From Thalassospira sp. TSL5-1 (GTDB lineage Bacteria > Pseudomonadota > Alphaproteobacteria > Rhodospirillales > Thalassospiraceae), in the NCBI RefSeq assembly GCF_001907695.1, contig NZ_KV880637.1, forward strand, positions 372,001 through 436,000: 64,000 nucleotides of DNA, in the 5' to 3' direction. The position numbers and the translations under genes are program-made. The notes under the pieces are model-generated. The model did not search any database, was not told where the DNA came from, and worked only from the letters and a program-made list of their open reading frames with translations. The stretch's first letter is position 1; each line of letters begins with the position of its first letter. Shown here one piece after another: positions 25,021 through 32,644 of this stretch.

Positions 25021-26046
25021 ATGACCAGCGTTTTAAAACGGCTTGTCGCTGCCGGGGTGTTTGCAGCGGGTCTATCCACTGTTGCCACTCATGCACAGGC
25101 AACAGATTATCCTCTTGAAATTCAAAATTGCGGTCGCACTGTCACGTTTGATCACGCGCCAAAACGTGTGGTCTCGCTGGGGCAAAGCAATACGGAAATT
25201 CTCTATCTTTTGGGCCTGGCGTCAAAAGTTGTGGGGACGGCTGTGTGGTTTGATCCGGTCATGCCGCAATTTGCCGAGGCCAATAGCAAAATTCCCCGCC
25301 TGGCGGACAATGATCCCTCCTTTGAAAGTGTTGTTGGTCAACGCCCCGATCTGGTAACCGCGCAATTCCAATGGCATGTGGGACCAAGTGGCATTGTTGG
25401 CACAACGGCCCAGTTCGATGAATTGGGCATTCCCGTTTATGTTGCCCCGGCCGATTGTGTCGGCAAGGATAACAGCAAGGGCGGTGACGGGACGCGCACA
25501 GATGCCTTTTCAATCGATCTGATTTATCAGTCGATCCATGATCTTTCGCGTATTTTCAATGTCGAGGAACGCGGCGATAAGCTGATTGCCGACTTGAAAC
25601 AGCGCGAACAGACCGCAAGGCAGGATGTTGCCGGATTGGCGCACCGTGATGTTTCGGCGGTTTTCTGGTTTTCCAGTTCGGAATTGCATGCAGACCCCTA
25701 TGTCGCCGGGCAAAAGGGCGGGCCGGGATATATCTCTGGCGTGTTGGGCCTGAAAAACGTGATTAAAAGCGATGATGAATGGCCGACAGTGGGCTGGGAA
25801 ACCATTGCCCGGGCGGACCCGGACATTATTGTGATTGCCAGAATGGACCGGCGGCGTTTTCCGGCGGATGACTGGCAACTGAAAACGAATTTCCTGAAAA
25901 CCGATCCGGTCACCAGCCAGATGAAGGCGGTAAAGAACGGTCATATTGTGGTGATGGATGTGATGGGAATGGACCCGACCATCCGCATCATTGACGGTAT
26001 TGAACAACTGGCCAAGGCCGTTAAATCGTTCGGACTGGATCACTAG
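25021..26046 (+). CDS. btuF: Periplasmic cobalamin/corrinoid-type binding protein (BtuF-like)
   Basis: A 341-aa substrate-binding protein of the metal-chelate type (FecB/BtuF fold). Signal peptide MTSVLKRLVAAGVFAAGLST to about residue 27 (cleavage HAQA-TDYP). The mature start GRTVTFDHAPKRVVSLGQSN followed by TEILYLLGLASKVVGTAVW is the class III binding-protein hallmark, and the later WETIARADPDIIVIARMDRR also fits. ATG 25021 has AAAGGA six bases upstream. Because the operon is under a cobalamin riboswitch, a corrinoid ligand is likely, though siderophores bind similar folds. Confidence 0.88.
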   Translation: MTSVLKRLVAAGVFAAGLSTVATHAQATDYPLEIQNCGRTVTFDHAPKRVVSLGQSNTEILYLLGLASKVVGTAVWFDPVMPQFAEANSKIPRLADNDPSFESVVGQRPDLVTAQFQWHVGPSGIVGTTAQFDELGIPVYVAPADCVGKDNSKGGDGTRTDAFSIDLIYQSIHDLSRIFNVEERGDKLIADLKQREQTARQDVAGLAHRDVSAVFWFSSSELHADPYVAGQKGGPGYISGVLGLKNVIKSDDEWPTVGWETIARADPDIIVIARMDRRRFPADDWQLKTNFLKTDPVTSQMKAVKNGHIVVMDVMGMDPTIRIIDGIEQLAKAVKSFGLDH

Positions 26047-26048
26047 GT

Positions 26049-27083
26049 ATGGGTTTGTTTGCGCAGACAGTTTTCTGGCAACGTATCAGCGCGGTCTTTA
26101 TCGCGCTGATATTGCTGGCTGCGGCAATGGCATTGGCAACATCGATTGGCGAAACCTCGATCCCGATTAAAACCGTGATCAACGCGCTCGCCAATCATAT
26201 TTTTGGTGCAACGCGCCCCATCGATGCCATTGATTCCGGGATTATCTGGAATTATCGCCTCAGCCGGGCAGTGGTCGCGGCGTCCTGTGGGGCCGGTCTT
26301 GCCGTTTCGGGGGTAGTTTTGCAGGCCTTGTTGCGTAACAGCCTGGCAGATCCCTATTTGCTCGGCATTTCGGCCGGCGCTTCGACCGGGGCAGTCAGTG
26401 TCGTCATCCTGGGGGTGGGGGCTGGTATGGTCTCGCTGTCTGGCGGGGCGTTTGCCGGGGCGCTGGTGGCGTTTGTGTTTGTCAGTTTGCTCGCCCTTCA
26501 GGCCGGGCGCGGGCCGGGTGCCATCATTCTCGCCGGAATTGCCGGGTCGCAAATGTTTAATGCCCTGACATCGTTTATTGTCACCAAATCGGCCAATGCC
26601 GAACAGGCACGCGGCATCATGTTCTGGCTGTTGGGCAGTTTAAGTGGCGTGCGCTGGCCCGATGCGGCCCTGGCCGTGCCGGTGATTGTGGTTGGTTTAC
26701 TGGTGTGTCTGTGTCATGCGCGTGCGCTGGATGCCTTTACCTTTGGCCGGGAATCTGCTGCATCGCTGGGTATTCCGGTTTTGCGCGTGCATGTGCTGCT
26801 GATCGGCACCTCCGCCCTGATGACGGCGGTGATGGTTAGCATTGTGGGCTCCATCGGTTTTGTTGGGCTGGTTATCCCCCATGCCGCGCGGTTTTTTGTT
26901 GGCGTGCGGCATGTTTTGTTATTGCCGCTGGCAGCCCTGATTGGCGCATTGTTTCTGGTTGGGGCCGATGTTGTGTCACGCATCATTCTGCCTGGTCAGG
27001 TGGTGCCGATTGGCGTGGTTACGGCCCTGGTCGGTGCCCCGGCCTTTGCCCTGATCCTGTGTCATCGGCGGGTGCTGCGATGA
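26049..27083 (+). CDS. btuC: FecCD/BtuC-type ABC transporter permease
   Basis: A 344-aa inner-membrane permease with about ten hydrophobic segments. SGIIWNYRLSRAVVAASCGAGLAVSGVVLQALLRNSLADPYLLG is the conserved FecCD block, and GFVGLVIPHAARFFVG precedes the cytoplasmic coupling helix. It starts two bases after btuF and its stop overlaps the ATPase start as ATGA, so the three genes form one coupled operon. Confidence 0.92.
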   Translation: MGLFAQTVFWQRISAVFIALILLAAAMALATSIGETSIPIKTVINALANHIFGATRPIDAIDSGIIWNYRLSRAVVAASCGAGLAVSGVVLQALLRNSLADPYLLGISAGASTGAVSVVILGVGAGMVSLSGGAFAGALVAFVFVSLLALQAGRGPGAIILAGIAGSQMFNALTSFIVTKSANAEQARGIMFWLLGSLSGVRWPDAALAVPVIVVGLLVCLCHARALDAFTFGRESAASLGIPVLRVHVLLIGTSALMTAVMVSIVGSIGFVGLVIPHAARFFVGVRHVLLLPLAALIGALFLVGADVVSRIILPGQVVPIGVVTALVGAPAFALILCHRRVLR

Positions 27084-27841
27084 GCCTGGAACTGATTGAT
27101 GTTAGCTGGATGGCGGGCTACCGCCCGATTATTCACGATGTGTCGCTAAAGGTCCGGCCCGGCGAGTTTTTGGGGCTGATCGGCCCTAATGGGTCGGGTA
27201 AAACCAGTTTGATGTCCATTTTGGCCGGGGTGCGTCGCCCGTTTCGTGGCCAGGCCCTGATGGGCGGGGTTGATATGCGAAAACTGGGCAGTCGCAAGCT
27301 GGCGCAAAATATTGGTTTTGTGGAACAACAGGCCGATACAACCGACCGGTTAACGGTACGCGAAGCCGTGTCACTGGGGCGTATCCCCTATCTGAGCCTG
27401 CTTGCACCCTGGTCATCGCGCGATGAGGAACAGGTGGCACAGGCGCTTTTGGATGTGGATATGGCCCCGATGGCAGGCCGCTATTGGCAAACGCTTTCGG
27501 GCGGGGAAAAGCAGCGTGTGCATATTGCCCGCGCGCTGGCCCAGGAACCCAAATTTTTGTTGCTCGATGAACCGACAAATCATCTGGATGTGCGCCATCA
27601 ACTGGGGCTGCTGGAACTGGTGCGGGCCTTGAATGTCACGGCGGTCGCGGCCCTGCATGATCTTAATCATGCTGCGCTGTTTTGTGATCGCATTGCCGTC
27701 ATGAGCGAGGGACACCTTGTGGCTATCGGAACCCCGGCCGAGATCTTGACACCCGCGCTTTTAAAAAATGTTTTTGGTGTTTCGGCAGTTGTCGAAACGG
27801 ATATGCAGGGCAAGTGTCACATTCGTTATATGGTATCGTAA
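27080..27841 (+). CDS. btuD: ABC transporter ATP-binding protein, BtuD/FecE type
   Basis: A 253-aa ATPase. Walker A is GPNGSGKTSL (about residue 36), the signature LSGGEKQRVHIARAL (about 137), Walker B FLLLDEPTNHLD (about 158), and the H-loop lies in AALHDLNHAALF. The sequence order and the FECD-type extension match vitamin B12/Fe-siderophore importers. Start ATG 27080 overlaps the permease stop. It completes the riboswitch-controlled importer; no TonB receptor or corrinoid biosynthesis gene is adjacent. Confidence 0.92.
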   Translation: MSLELIDVSWMAGYRPIIHDVSLKVRPGEFLGLIGPNGSGKTSLMSILAGVRRPFRGQALMGGVDMRKLGSRKLAQNIGFVEQQADTTDRLTVREAVSLGRIPYLSLLAPWSSRDEEQVAQALLDVDMAPMAGRYWQTLSGGEKQRVHIARALAQEPKFLLLDEPTNHLDVRHQLGLLELVRALNVTAVAALHDLNHAALFCDRIAVMSEGHLVAIGTPAEILTPALLKNVFGVSAVVETDMQGKCHIRYMVS

Positions 27842-27849
27842 TAACAAAA

Positions 27850-27872
27850 GCCGGGCGTTTGACGCGCCCGGC
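27850..27872 (-). terminator. Terminator of array gene 1 (also facing btuD)
   Basis: GCCGGGCG pairs with CGCCCGGC around a 7-base loop. On the minus strand CTTTTGTTAT follows, so it mainly ends array gene 1; it may also help end the btu operon. Confidence 0.75.
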
Positions 27873-27901
27873 CCGGCTGTGAAGCCGTGAACGGGGTACC
27901 T

Positions 27902-28528
27902 TCACGAATGGGTTGGTGCGACCACGCTGGTGGTTGAAAACTGCGCTGTCTGAATGCCAAGATCCTGTTCAACCAGTCCCAGTGTCTGATTGGCACGGAA
28001 TGGTTGGCTGTTGGTTAATTCGCTAAAGGCCAGATCAAGATTGCCACGGGTTTCGTCGAACGGCAGGATGACCTGGCTGATCTGGGCTGAGTTGCTGACC
28101 TGGTTTCCAGCCGAAAAATCCTGGTCAAAAACAACCGGGCCGGAAATGACGATATTGCCAGATGCCCCGCTATTATACATGTCTGAAAGGGTGGCGCGTG
28201 CATCGTGCAGCAGTGTCCTGGCCGCATCGTGATCGCCATTGGAAAGCGCGACCCGAGCCTGGTGAATTTGCTGCAAAACGGCTTCACCCTGTTGCGAAAA
28301 ATCGGTTTTTATCGCCGGGCTATTGGGGCTCGGTTGCGCCATTTGGGCCTGTTTTGCCTGCCAGATGTCATATGCTTTGCGGGCACCGTGTGCGCCCGCG
28401 GTGTTGTTCGGTGTAATTGCAGAATAAGTGCCGTTCTCGGCGGCACTGGCGATAGCGGGCGTCATGGCGAGAGCGGAAACACCAAAAGCCAAAGTCACGA
28501 TGGCAATGTTGCGGGACAGGTTTTTCAT
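27902..28528 (-). CDS. Array gene 1: exported YfdX-like protein with one NNxxGxxGxxK repeat
   Basis: A 208-aa exported protein. Signal peptide MKNLSRNIAIVTLAFGVSAL, processed near IASA-AENG. One copy of the array repeat follows (ITPNNTAGAHGARKAYDIWQ, about residues 38-58). Residues about 75-200 resemble the YfdX domain: VLQQIHQARVALSNGDHDAA, RTLLHDARATLSDM, and later RANQTLGLVEQDLG. ATG 28528 has AGGA eight bases upstream. It is transcribed from its own sigma-54 promoter at 28631-28646. E. coli YfdX is an EvgA-regulated periplasmic protein of unclear role; function here is unknown. Confidence 0.82.
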   Translation of the reverse strand: MKNLSRNIAIVTLAFGVSALAMTPAIASAAENGTYSAITPNNTAGAHGARKAYDIWQAKQAQMAQPSPNSPAIKTDFSQQGEAVLQQIHQARVALSNGDHDAARTLLHDARATLSDMYNSGASGNIVISGPVVFDQDFSAGNQVSNSAQISQVILPFDETRGNLDLAFSELTNSQPFRANQTLGLVEQDLGIQTAQFSTTSVVAPTHS

Positions 28529-28630
28529 GTGGGTCATCCTTTGCGGGAACGCGAGTGAGATACGGAGCAGGCGGTATTGGGCTGAGGGGCAGTGGTGATT
28601 GTCGCTACGAGCGATGTCTGACAAAAGAAC

Positions 28631-28646
28631 TGCAGTTATCGTGCCA
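28631..28646 (-). promoter_or_regulatory. Sigma-54 promoter of array gene 1
   Basis: On the minus strand TGGCACGATAACTGCA: GG and GC are exactly 10 bases apart, and the TGGCAC half is consensus. A small hairpin (TCGCT/AGCGA, 28602-28614) lies at the expected transcript 5' end. Confidence 0.85.
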
Positions 28647-28706
28647 GTTCCCAAGTAATTGAAAAGTAAATGATTTATTGGGATTTGATGTTTAACTTTG
28701 CGGGAG

Positions 28707-28724
28707 TGGTGGTTATTTCCACCA
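28707..28724. promoter_or_regulatory. Enhancer (UAS) of array gene 1
   Basis: TGGTGGTTATTTCCACCA, 6-bp inverted arms with a 6-base spacer, 60 bp upstream of the -24 element. Identical to the four other copies; presumed binding site of the NtrC-type activator at 32926. Confidence 0.8.
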
Positions 28725-28852
28725 TTTGACGGAAAATTTGCGGGTAAGGGGGATTGTTTTCTTCCGTCTTTTTTGGGGGCAAGCACCTTACTAAGGTTCT
28801 GAAACGCTTTCTTATGGTTGTTCCCATGCGCGATTAGATCAGAACAGTAAAT

Positions 28853-28875
28853 GCCGGGCGCATGGTGCGCCCGGC
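28853..28875 (-). terminator. Terminator of array gene 2
   Basis: GCCGGGCGCA pairs with TGCGCCCGGC around a 3-base loop, 24 bases past the stop codon. Nearly identical to the hairpins at 31019 and 32026. Confidence 0.8.
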
Positions 28876-28899
28876 TGTGAAGCGGTCAACGGGACGTGA

Positions 28900-29643
28900 T
28901 CAGGAATTGCCAGGGGTAACCGTGCTTGTGGTCGAGATCTGTGCGGTTTGGACACCAAGGTCCTGTTCAACCAGCCCAAGTGTCTGGTTTGCCTGGAAAG
29001 GCTGGTTATTGATCAATTGGGTATAGGCTAGGTTAAGATTGCCAAGGGTGCTTTCAAACGGCAGGATCACCTGGTTGATCTGGGCATCGCCCTTGACCTG
29101 GTTTCCGGCGGAAAAATCTTCGTCGAAAACCAGCGGACCTGTAATCACGATATTGCCAGAAGCGCCGTTATTATACATGTCCGACAGGGTTGCACGGGCA
29201 TTGTGCATGAGTTTTTTGGCGGTAACGTGGTCGCCTGCAGAAAGCGCAACCCGGGCCTGATGAACCTCTTGTAAAACCGTTTCACCTTTTTGCGAAAAAT
29301 CTGCTTGTATGACCGGGCTGTTCGGGTTCGGTTGTGAGAGTTTAGCCTGTTTTGCCAGCCAGATGTCATGTTCCTTGCGGCCATTATGCGAACCCGTCAC
29401 GTTATTGGGGACGATCGCCTGGCTGTCAAATTGCTGAGCATTGCCTTGTGTGGCGTCTTCCGGGTGGGTAGCGAGCCAGATATCATGTTCTTTGCTTGCA
29501 CCGTTCGGGCCGGCATGGTTGTTCGGGACAATGGCAGAATAAGTCCCGTTTTCGGCGGCATTGGCGATGGCGGGCGACATGGCAAGACCGGAAACACCAA
29601 AGGCCAAAGCAACGATGGCAATATTGCGCGGCAGATTTTTCAT
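28900..29643 (-). CDS. Array gene 2: exported YfdX-like protein with two repeats
   Basis: A 247-aa exported protein, the longest of the five. Signal peptide MKNLPRNIAIVALAFGVSGL, cleavage near IANA-AENG. Two repeats follow: IVPNNHAGPNGASKEHDIWL (about residue 37) and IVPNNVTGSHNGRKEHDIWL (about 77). The C-terminal YfdX-like domain (about 115-240) is very similar to that of gene 1 (LQEVHQARVALSAGDHVTAK, LMHNARATLSDMYNNGASGN). ATG 29643 follows AAAGGACTACGATC. Own sigma-54 promoter and enhancer. The first repeat is the canonical one; the second is divergent. Confidence 0.82.
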   Translation of the reverse strand: MKNLPRNIAIVALAFGVSGLAMSPAIANAAENGTYSAIVPNNHAGPNGASKEHDIWLATHPEDATQGNAQQFDSQAIVPNNVTGSHNGRKEHDIWLAKQAKLSQPNPNSPVIQADFSQKGETVLQEVHQARVALSAGDHVTAKKLMHNARATLSDMYNNGASGNIVITGPLVFDEDFSAGNQVKGDAQINQVILPFESTLGNLNLAYTQLINNQPFQANQTLGLVEQDLGVQTAQISTTSTVTPGNS

Positions 29644-29755
29644 GATCGTAGTCCTTTGCAATAACCCGATTGATAAGGTGAACTGACGGTCCCGGACGGG
29701 GTGATGGTCATTGGGCCGTGCTGCTTGTCGTTAATGCGACATCTGCCAAAGGAAT

Positions 29756-29771
29756 TGCATACGCCATGCCA
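29756..29771 (-). promoter_or_regulatory. Sigma-54 promoter of array gene 2
   Basis: Minus strand TGGCATGGCGTATGCA, GG-N10-GC. A hairpin TGTCG/CGACA at 29726-29741 lies at the expected transcript start. Confidence 0.85.
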
Positions 29772-29832
29772 GAAATTAAGTTATTGAAAAATAATGATTT
29801 TATTCAATTCAGTTATGCCGTTATCGGTTGGT

Positions 29833-29850
29833 TGGTGGTTATTTCCACCA
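29833..29850. promoter_or_regulatory. Enhancer (UAS) of array gene 2
   Basis: TGGTGGTTATTTCCACCA, 61 bp upstream of the -24 element, identical to the other four copies. Confidence 0.8.
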
Positions 29851-29907
29851 TTGGGAGGATGCGTTGTGCCTAAGCGTGGTTCTTTTCACCCGTCTGATCA
29901 AAAAAAG

Positions 29908-29932
29908 TGCCGGACGCTTGGTGCGCCCGGCA
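29908..29932 (-). terminator. Terminator of array gene 3
   Basis: GCCGG-a-CGC pairs with GCG-c-CCGGC (one mismatch) and is followed on the minus strand by ACTTTTTTTGAT. It lies about 210 bases after the stop codon, so gene 3 has a long 3' UTR. Confidence 0.7.
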
Positions 29933-29954
29933 TGAAAGTGGTTCGTCTTTGGTT

Positions 29955-30029
29955 GGGGAAAAGAGAGGGAAGAAATGAAGAGAGAAGAGGGGCAGAAGAG
30001 GGGCAGAAGAGGGGAATGGAAGCAGAGGG
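29955..30029. repeat. Polypurine tract
   Basis: 75 bases with only five pyrimidines on the plus strand, including a tandem duplication of the unit aggggcagaag. In the array gene 3 transcript it reads as an unstructured C/U-rich stretch beyond the stop codon. Confidence 0.65.
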
Positions 30030-30073
30030 TATCCTTAAGCAGGTTCCGTCAATTGGTGCGGGTGAGGGAGAGA

Positions 30074-30107
30074 GGGCACGGGTGCCAGGGGAGAGCAACC
30101 CGTGCCC
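30074..30107 (-). repeat. Hairpin in the 3' UTR of array gene 3
   Basis: Perfect 10-bp arms GGGCACGGGT/ACCCGTGCCC with a 14-base loop, 35 bases after the stop codon. No T-run, so probably an mRNA-protecting structure rather than the terminator. Confidence 0.6.
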
Positions 30108-30141
30108 GGTGAACCCGTCACAACACGGCATCACCTAACTT

Positions 30142-30606
30142 TTAATTGTTGCCTGTCACGGCAGAGCCATCGACGTTTGACTGTGCAGCTGCCTGCTTTG
30201 CCAGCCAGATGTCATGTTCCTTGTCGGCACCATTGGGACCGGCATGGTTGTTCGGAACGATCTGATCGTTGACCTGCTGGGCGGTATTGGGGTTGTAGGG
30301 GGCATCGGGATGACTTGCGAGCCAGACATCATGTTCCTTGCTTGCCCCGTTCGGGCCAACATGATTGTTGGGCAGAACTTCATGACTTACCTGCGGGGCC
30401 GCATTTTGGTTGCTGGCGGTTTCAGGATGACTTGCGAGCCAGATATCATGTTCCTTGGCGCCACCATTCGGGCCGGCATGGTTGTTTGGGACAATTTCCG
30501 GATAGGTTACGTTTTCAGCAGCGCTGGCAATTGCAGGTGCCATAGCAAGACCGGAAACACCAAAGGCCAAAGCAACGATGGCAATATTGCGTGACAGGCT
30601 TTTCAT
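30142..30606 (-). CDS. Array gene 3: exported repeat-only protein (three repeats)
   Basis: A 154-aa exported protein with signal peptide MKSLSRNIAIVALAFGVSGL (cleavage near IASA-AENV) and nothing else but three 39-residue repeats: IVPNNHAGPNGGAKEHDIWL, VLPNNHVGPNGASKEHDVWL and IVPNNHAGPNGADKEHDIWL, each followed by an Asn/Ala/Gln-rich linker. It ends AAAQSNVDGSAVTGNN. No cysteine, transmembrane or enzyme motif. The signal peptide is nearly identical to that of the YfdX-like neighbours, which shows common origin. Own sigma-54 promoter. The conserved His, Asp, Glu and Asn in every repeat could bind a metal or a glycan; this is speculative. Confidence 0.8.
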   Translation of the reverse strand: MKSLSRNIAIVALAFGVSGLAMAPAIASAAENVTYPEIVPNNHAGPNGGAKEHDIWLASHPETASNQNAAPQVSHEVLPNNHVGPNGASKEHDVWLASHPDAPYNPNTAQQVNDQIVPNNHAGPNGADKEHDIWLAKQAAAQSNVDGSAVTGNN

Positions 30607-30718
30607 GATGGTAGTCCTTTGCAACAACCCGATTGATATAATGAACAGGCGATCCCGGACGGGGTGATGGTCGGTGGGCCGTACTGCTTGTCGTCAATGC
30701 GACATCTGCTAAAGGAAT

Positions 30719-30734
30719 TGCATATGCCGTGCCA
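30719..30734 (-). promoter_or_regulatory. Sigma-54 promoter of array gene 3
   Basis: Minus strand TGGCACGGCATATGCA, GG-N10-GC with consensus TGGCACG. Hairpin TGTCG/CGACA at 30689-30704 at the transcript start. Confidence 0.87.
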
Positions 30735-30795
30735 AAAATTAAGTTATTGAAAAATAATGATTTTGTTTGATGTTGGCACAATGTCATCCGCAAGT

Positions 30796-30813
30796 TGGTG
30801 GTTATTTCCACCA
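30796..30813. promoter_or_regulatory. Enhancer (UAS) of array gene 3
   Basis: TGGTGGTTATTTCCACCA, 61 bp upstream of the -24 element. Confidence 0.8.
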
Positions 30814-31018
30814 TTTGGCAGGTGTTTTGCGGGGAAGGGTGGTTCTTTTCACCCATCTGTTTGCGATCAAGGGGAAATGTTTCGCCCTGCCGGGCAGAAA
30901 ATTTTGGTTTGGCGCATTTCTTTGGGAATGAAGGTAGCGTTAAACGCCATAAGGGCAATCTGTTTGCTGCCTTGATTTTCCCCAGGCATCTTTTTTTATT
31001 TTCAGTCCATGAAAACAA

Positions 31019-31045
31019 ATGCCGGGCGCATAATGCGCCCGGCAT
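31019..31045 (-). terminator. Terminator of array gene 4
   Basis: ATGCCGGGCGCA pairs with TGCGCCCGGCAT around a 3-base loop, followed on the minus strand by TTGTTTT. About 170 bases after the stop. A second hairpin (CAGCAGGTTC/GAACCTGCTG, 31119-31193) lies between it and the gene. Confidence 0.85.
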
Positions 31046-31213
31046 GGAAGGGGTAAAATGAATGGCGGAGAATAAACAGGCTGGAATTGGCGAGGCGGAA
31101 AAGCACGAAGGTATGTGACAGCAGGTTCCGGGAGCGGGCGGGGATGACACGGCTGCCACGGGAAGGAGCACCCATGCCAGGTAGAACCTGCTGCAATACC
31201 ATTCTATTTGGTT

Positions 31214-31681
31214 TTAATAATTACCAGTATTGGTCTGGCTGTTGGAATTTGACTGTGCCGAAGCGGCCTGTTTTGCCAGCCAGATGTCATGTTCCTTACG
31301 GGCACCGTTCGGGCCGGCATGGTTGTTCGGGACCACTTCATTGCTGACTTGCGCGGCGGTGTTGGGGTTGTAGGGCGTTTCCGGATGGCTTGCGAGCCAG
31401 ATATCATGTTCCTTGCGGCCGCCATGTGCACCGGCCGTATTGTTCGGTACAATTTCATGACTGACCTGCGGGGCGGCATTTTGGTTGCTGGCGGTTTCAG
31501 GGTTTTGAGACAGCCAGATATCATGTTCTTTGCGCGCACCGTGCGGGCCAGCATGGTTGTTCGGAACAATTGCCGAATAGGTGCTGTTTTCGGCTGCACT
31601 GGCAATCGCAGGCGTCATGGCGAGACCGGAAACACCAAAGGCCAAAGCAACGATGGCAATATTACGCGACAGGGTTTTCAT
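31214..31681 (-). CDS. Array gene 4: exported repeat-only protein (three repeats)
   Basis: A 155-aa exported protein. Signal peptide MKTLSRNIAIVALAFGVSGL, cleavage near IASA-AENS. Three repeats: IVPNNHAGPHGARKEHDIWL, IVPNNTAGAHGGRKEHDIWL and VVPNNHAGPNGARKEHDIWL, in 39-residue steps, then an AASAQSNSNSQTNTGNY tail. The second repeat (NNTAGAHG) is close to the single repeat of array gene 1, which hints at exchange between copies. Start 31681 is in register with the paralogues; an ATG two codons upstream is too near the AAAGGA site. Own sigma-54 promoter. Confidence 0.8.
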   Translation of the reverse strand: MKTLSRNIAIVALAFGVSGLAMTPAIASAAENSTYSAIVPNNHAGPHGARKEHDIWLSQNPETASNQNAAPQVSHEIVPNNTAGAHGGRKEHDIWLASHPETPYNPNTAAQVSNEVVPNNHAGPNGARKEHDIWLAKQAASAQSNSNSQTNTGNY

Positions 31682-31793
31682 GATCATAGTCCTTTGCAAT
31701 AACCCGATTGACTGAATGAACAGGCGGCCCGAGACGGGGTGATGGTCGGTGGGCCCTACTGCTTGTCGTTAATGCGACATCTGCCAAAGGAAT

Positions 31794-31809
31794 TGCATAT
31801 GCCATGCCA
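31794..31809 (-). promoter_or_regulatory. Sigma-54 promoter of array gene 4
   Basis: Minus strand TGGCATGGCATATGCA, GG-N10-GC. Hairpin TGTCG/CGACA at 31764-31779 at the transcript start. Confidence 0.85.
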
Positions 31810-31870
31810 AAACGTAATGTATTGAAAAATAATGATTTTATTTAAAATTGGCATGTCGGTTTTGCCGAAT

Positions 31871-31888
31871 TGGTGGTTATTTCCACCA
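31871..31888. promoter_or_regulatory. Enhancer (UAS) of array gene 4
   Basis: TGGTGGTTATTTCCACCA, 61 bp upstream of the -24 element; here the arms extend by two more pairs (31869-31890). Confidence 0.8.
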
Positions 31889-32025
31889 ATTGGTGGCGGA
31901 TGGTTATTTTAACGCGGGGAAATGGAAAATTCTTTGTCTGTCGCGTTGGAAGTTTTTGTCCAAGGCATCATTTTTACGGTCAAGCCCGGTTTTTCCAAAA
32001 ATCGTCATTACCCGCCGCAAAACAA

Positions 32026-32052
32026 ATGCCGGGCGCATATTGCGCCCGGCAT
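32026..32052 (-). terminator. Terminator of array gene 5
   Basis: ATGCCGGGCGCA pairs with TGCGCCCGGCAT around a 3-base loop, followed on the minus strand by TTGTTTT. About 130 bases after the stop codon. Confidence 0.85.
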
Positions 32053-32179
32053 CCAAACGGTTTTACAGGATGTGATCAGATAAAATATCGGGTGTTTTTG
32101 ATAGATGCTGTCTTAACACCGGAACCCTGTTTGATCAGTAACAGGAAGGGCGACTTGCCCGAAACGGGGCATTGTCTGT

Positions 32180-32644
32180 TTAGTTGTTGCCTGCTGCTGC
32201 GCTATCAGAGTTTGATTGTGTTTTGGCAGCCTGTTTTGACAGCCAAATGTCGTGTTCTTTGCTTGCACCATTTGGACCGGCATGGTTATTCGGAACCACT
32301 TCGACGTCCGCTTGTGGCGCAGTATTCGGGTTGTAGGCCGCGTCCGGGTGCTTTGCCAGCCACATATCATGTTCCTTGCTTGCGCCATTCGGACCAGCAT
32401 CGTTATTCGGGACGACTTCATGGCTGACTTCCGGGGCGGCATTCTGGGCCGGGGCAGTTTCAGGGTGCGTTGACAGCCAGATATCATGTTCCTTGCTCGC
32501 CCCGTTCGGACCGGCATGGTTGTTGGGTACAATGGCTGGATAGGTGCTGTTGTCGGCGGCACTTGCGATGGCGGGTGTCATGGCGAGAGCGGAAACACCA
32601 AAAGCCAGAGCAACGATGGCAACATTACGAGACAGCGATTTCAT
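32180..32644 (-). CDS. Array gene 5: exported repeat-only protein (three repeats)
   Basis: A 154-aa exported protein. Signal peptide MKSLSRNVAIVALAFGVSAL, cleavage near IASA-ADNS. Three repeats: IVPNNHAGPNGASKEHDIWL, VVPNNDAGPNGASKEHDMWL and VVPNNHAGPNGASKEHDIWL, the most uniform set in the array, then a short QSNSDSAAAGNN tail. ATG 32644 follows AAAGGACGACCGTC. It is the array member nearest to the regulator genes, with its enhancer 73 bp beyond the response-regulator stop codon. Function unknown. Confidence 0.8.
   Translation of the reverse strand: MKSLSRNVAIVALAFGVSALAMTPAIASAADNSTYPAIVPNNHAGPNGASKEHDIWLSTHPETAPAQNAAPEVSHEVVPNNDAGPNGASKEHDMWLAKHPDAAYNPNTAPQADVEVVPNNHAGPNGASKEHDIWLSKQAAKTQSNSDSAAAGNN

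Noticed and set aside
29794..30138. A 114-codon plus-strand frame and its 78-codon antisense counterpart
   Set aside because: Both run through the polypurine tract and the regulatory parts of the array; composition is that of low-complexity DNA.
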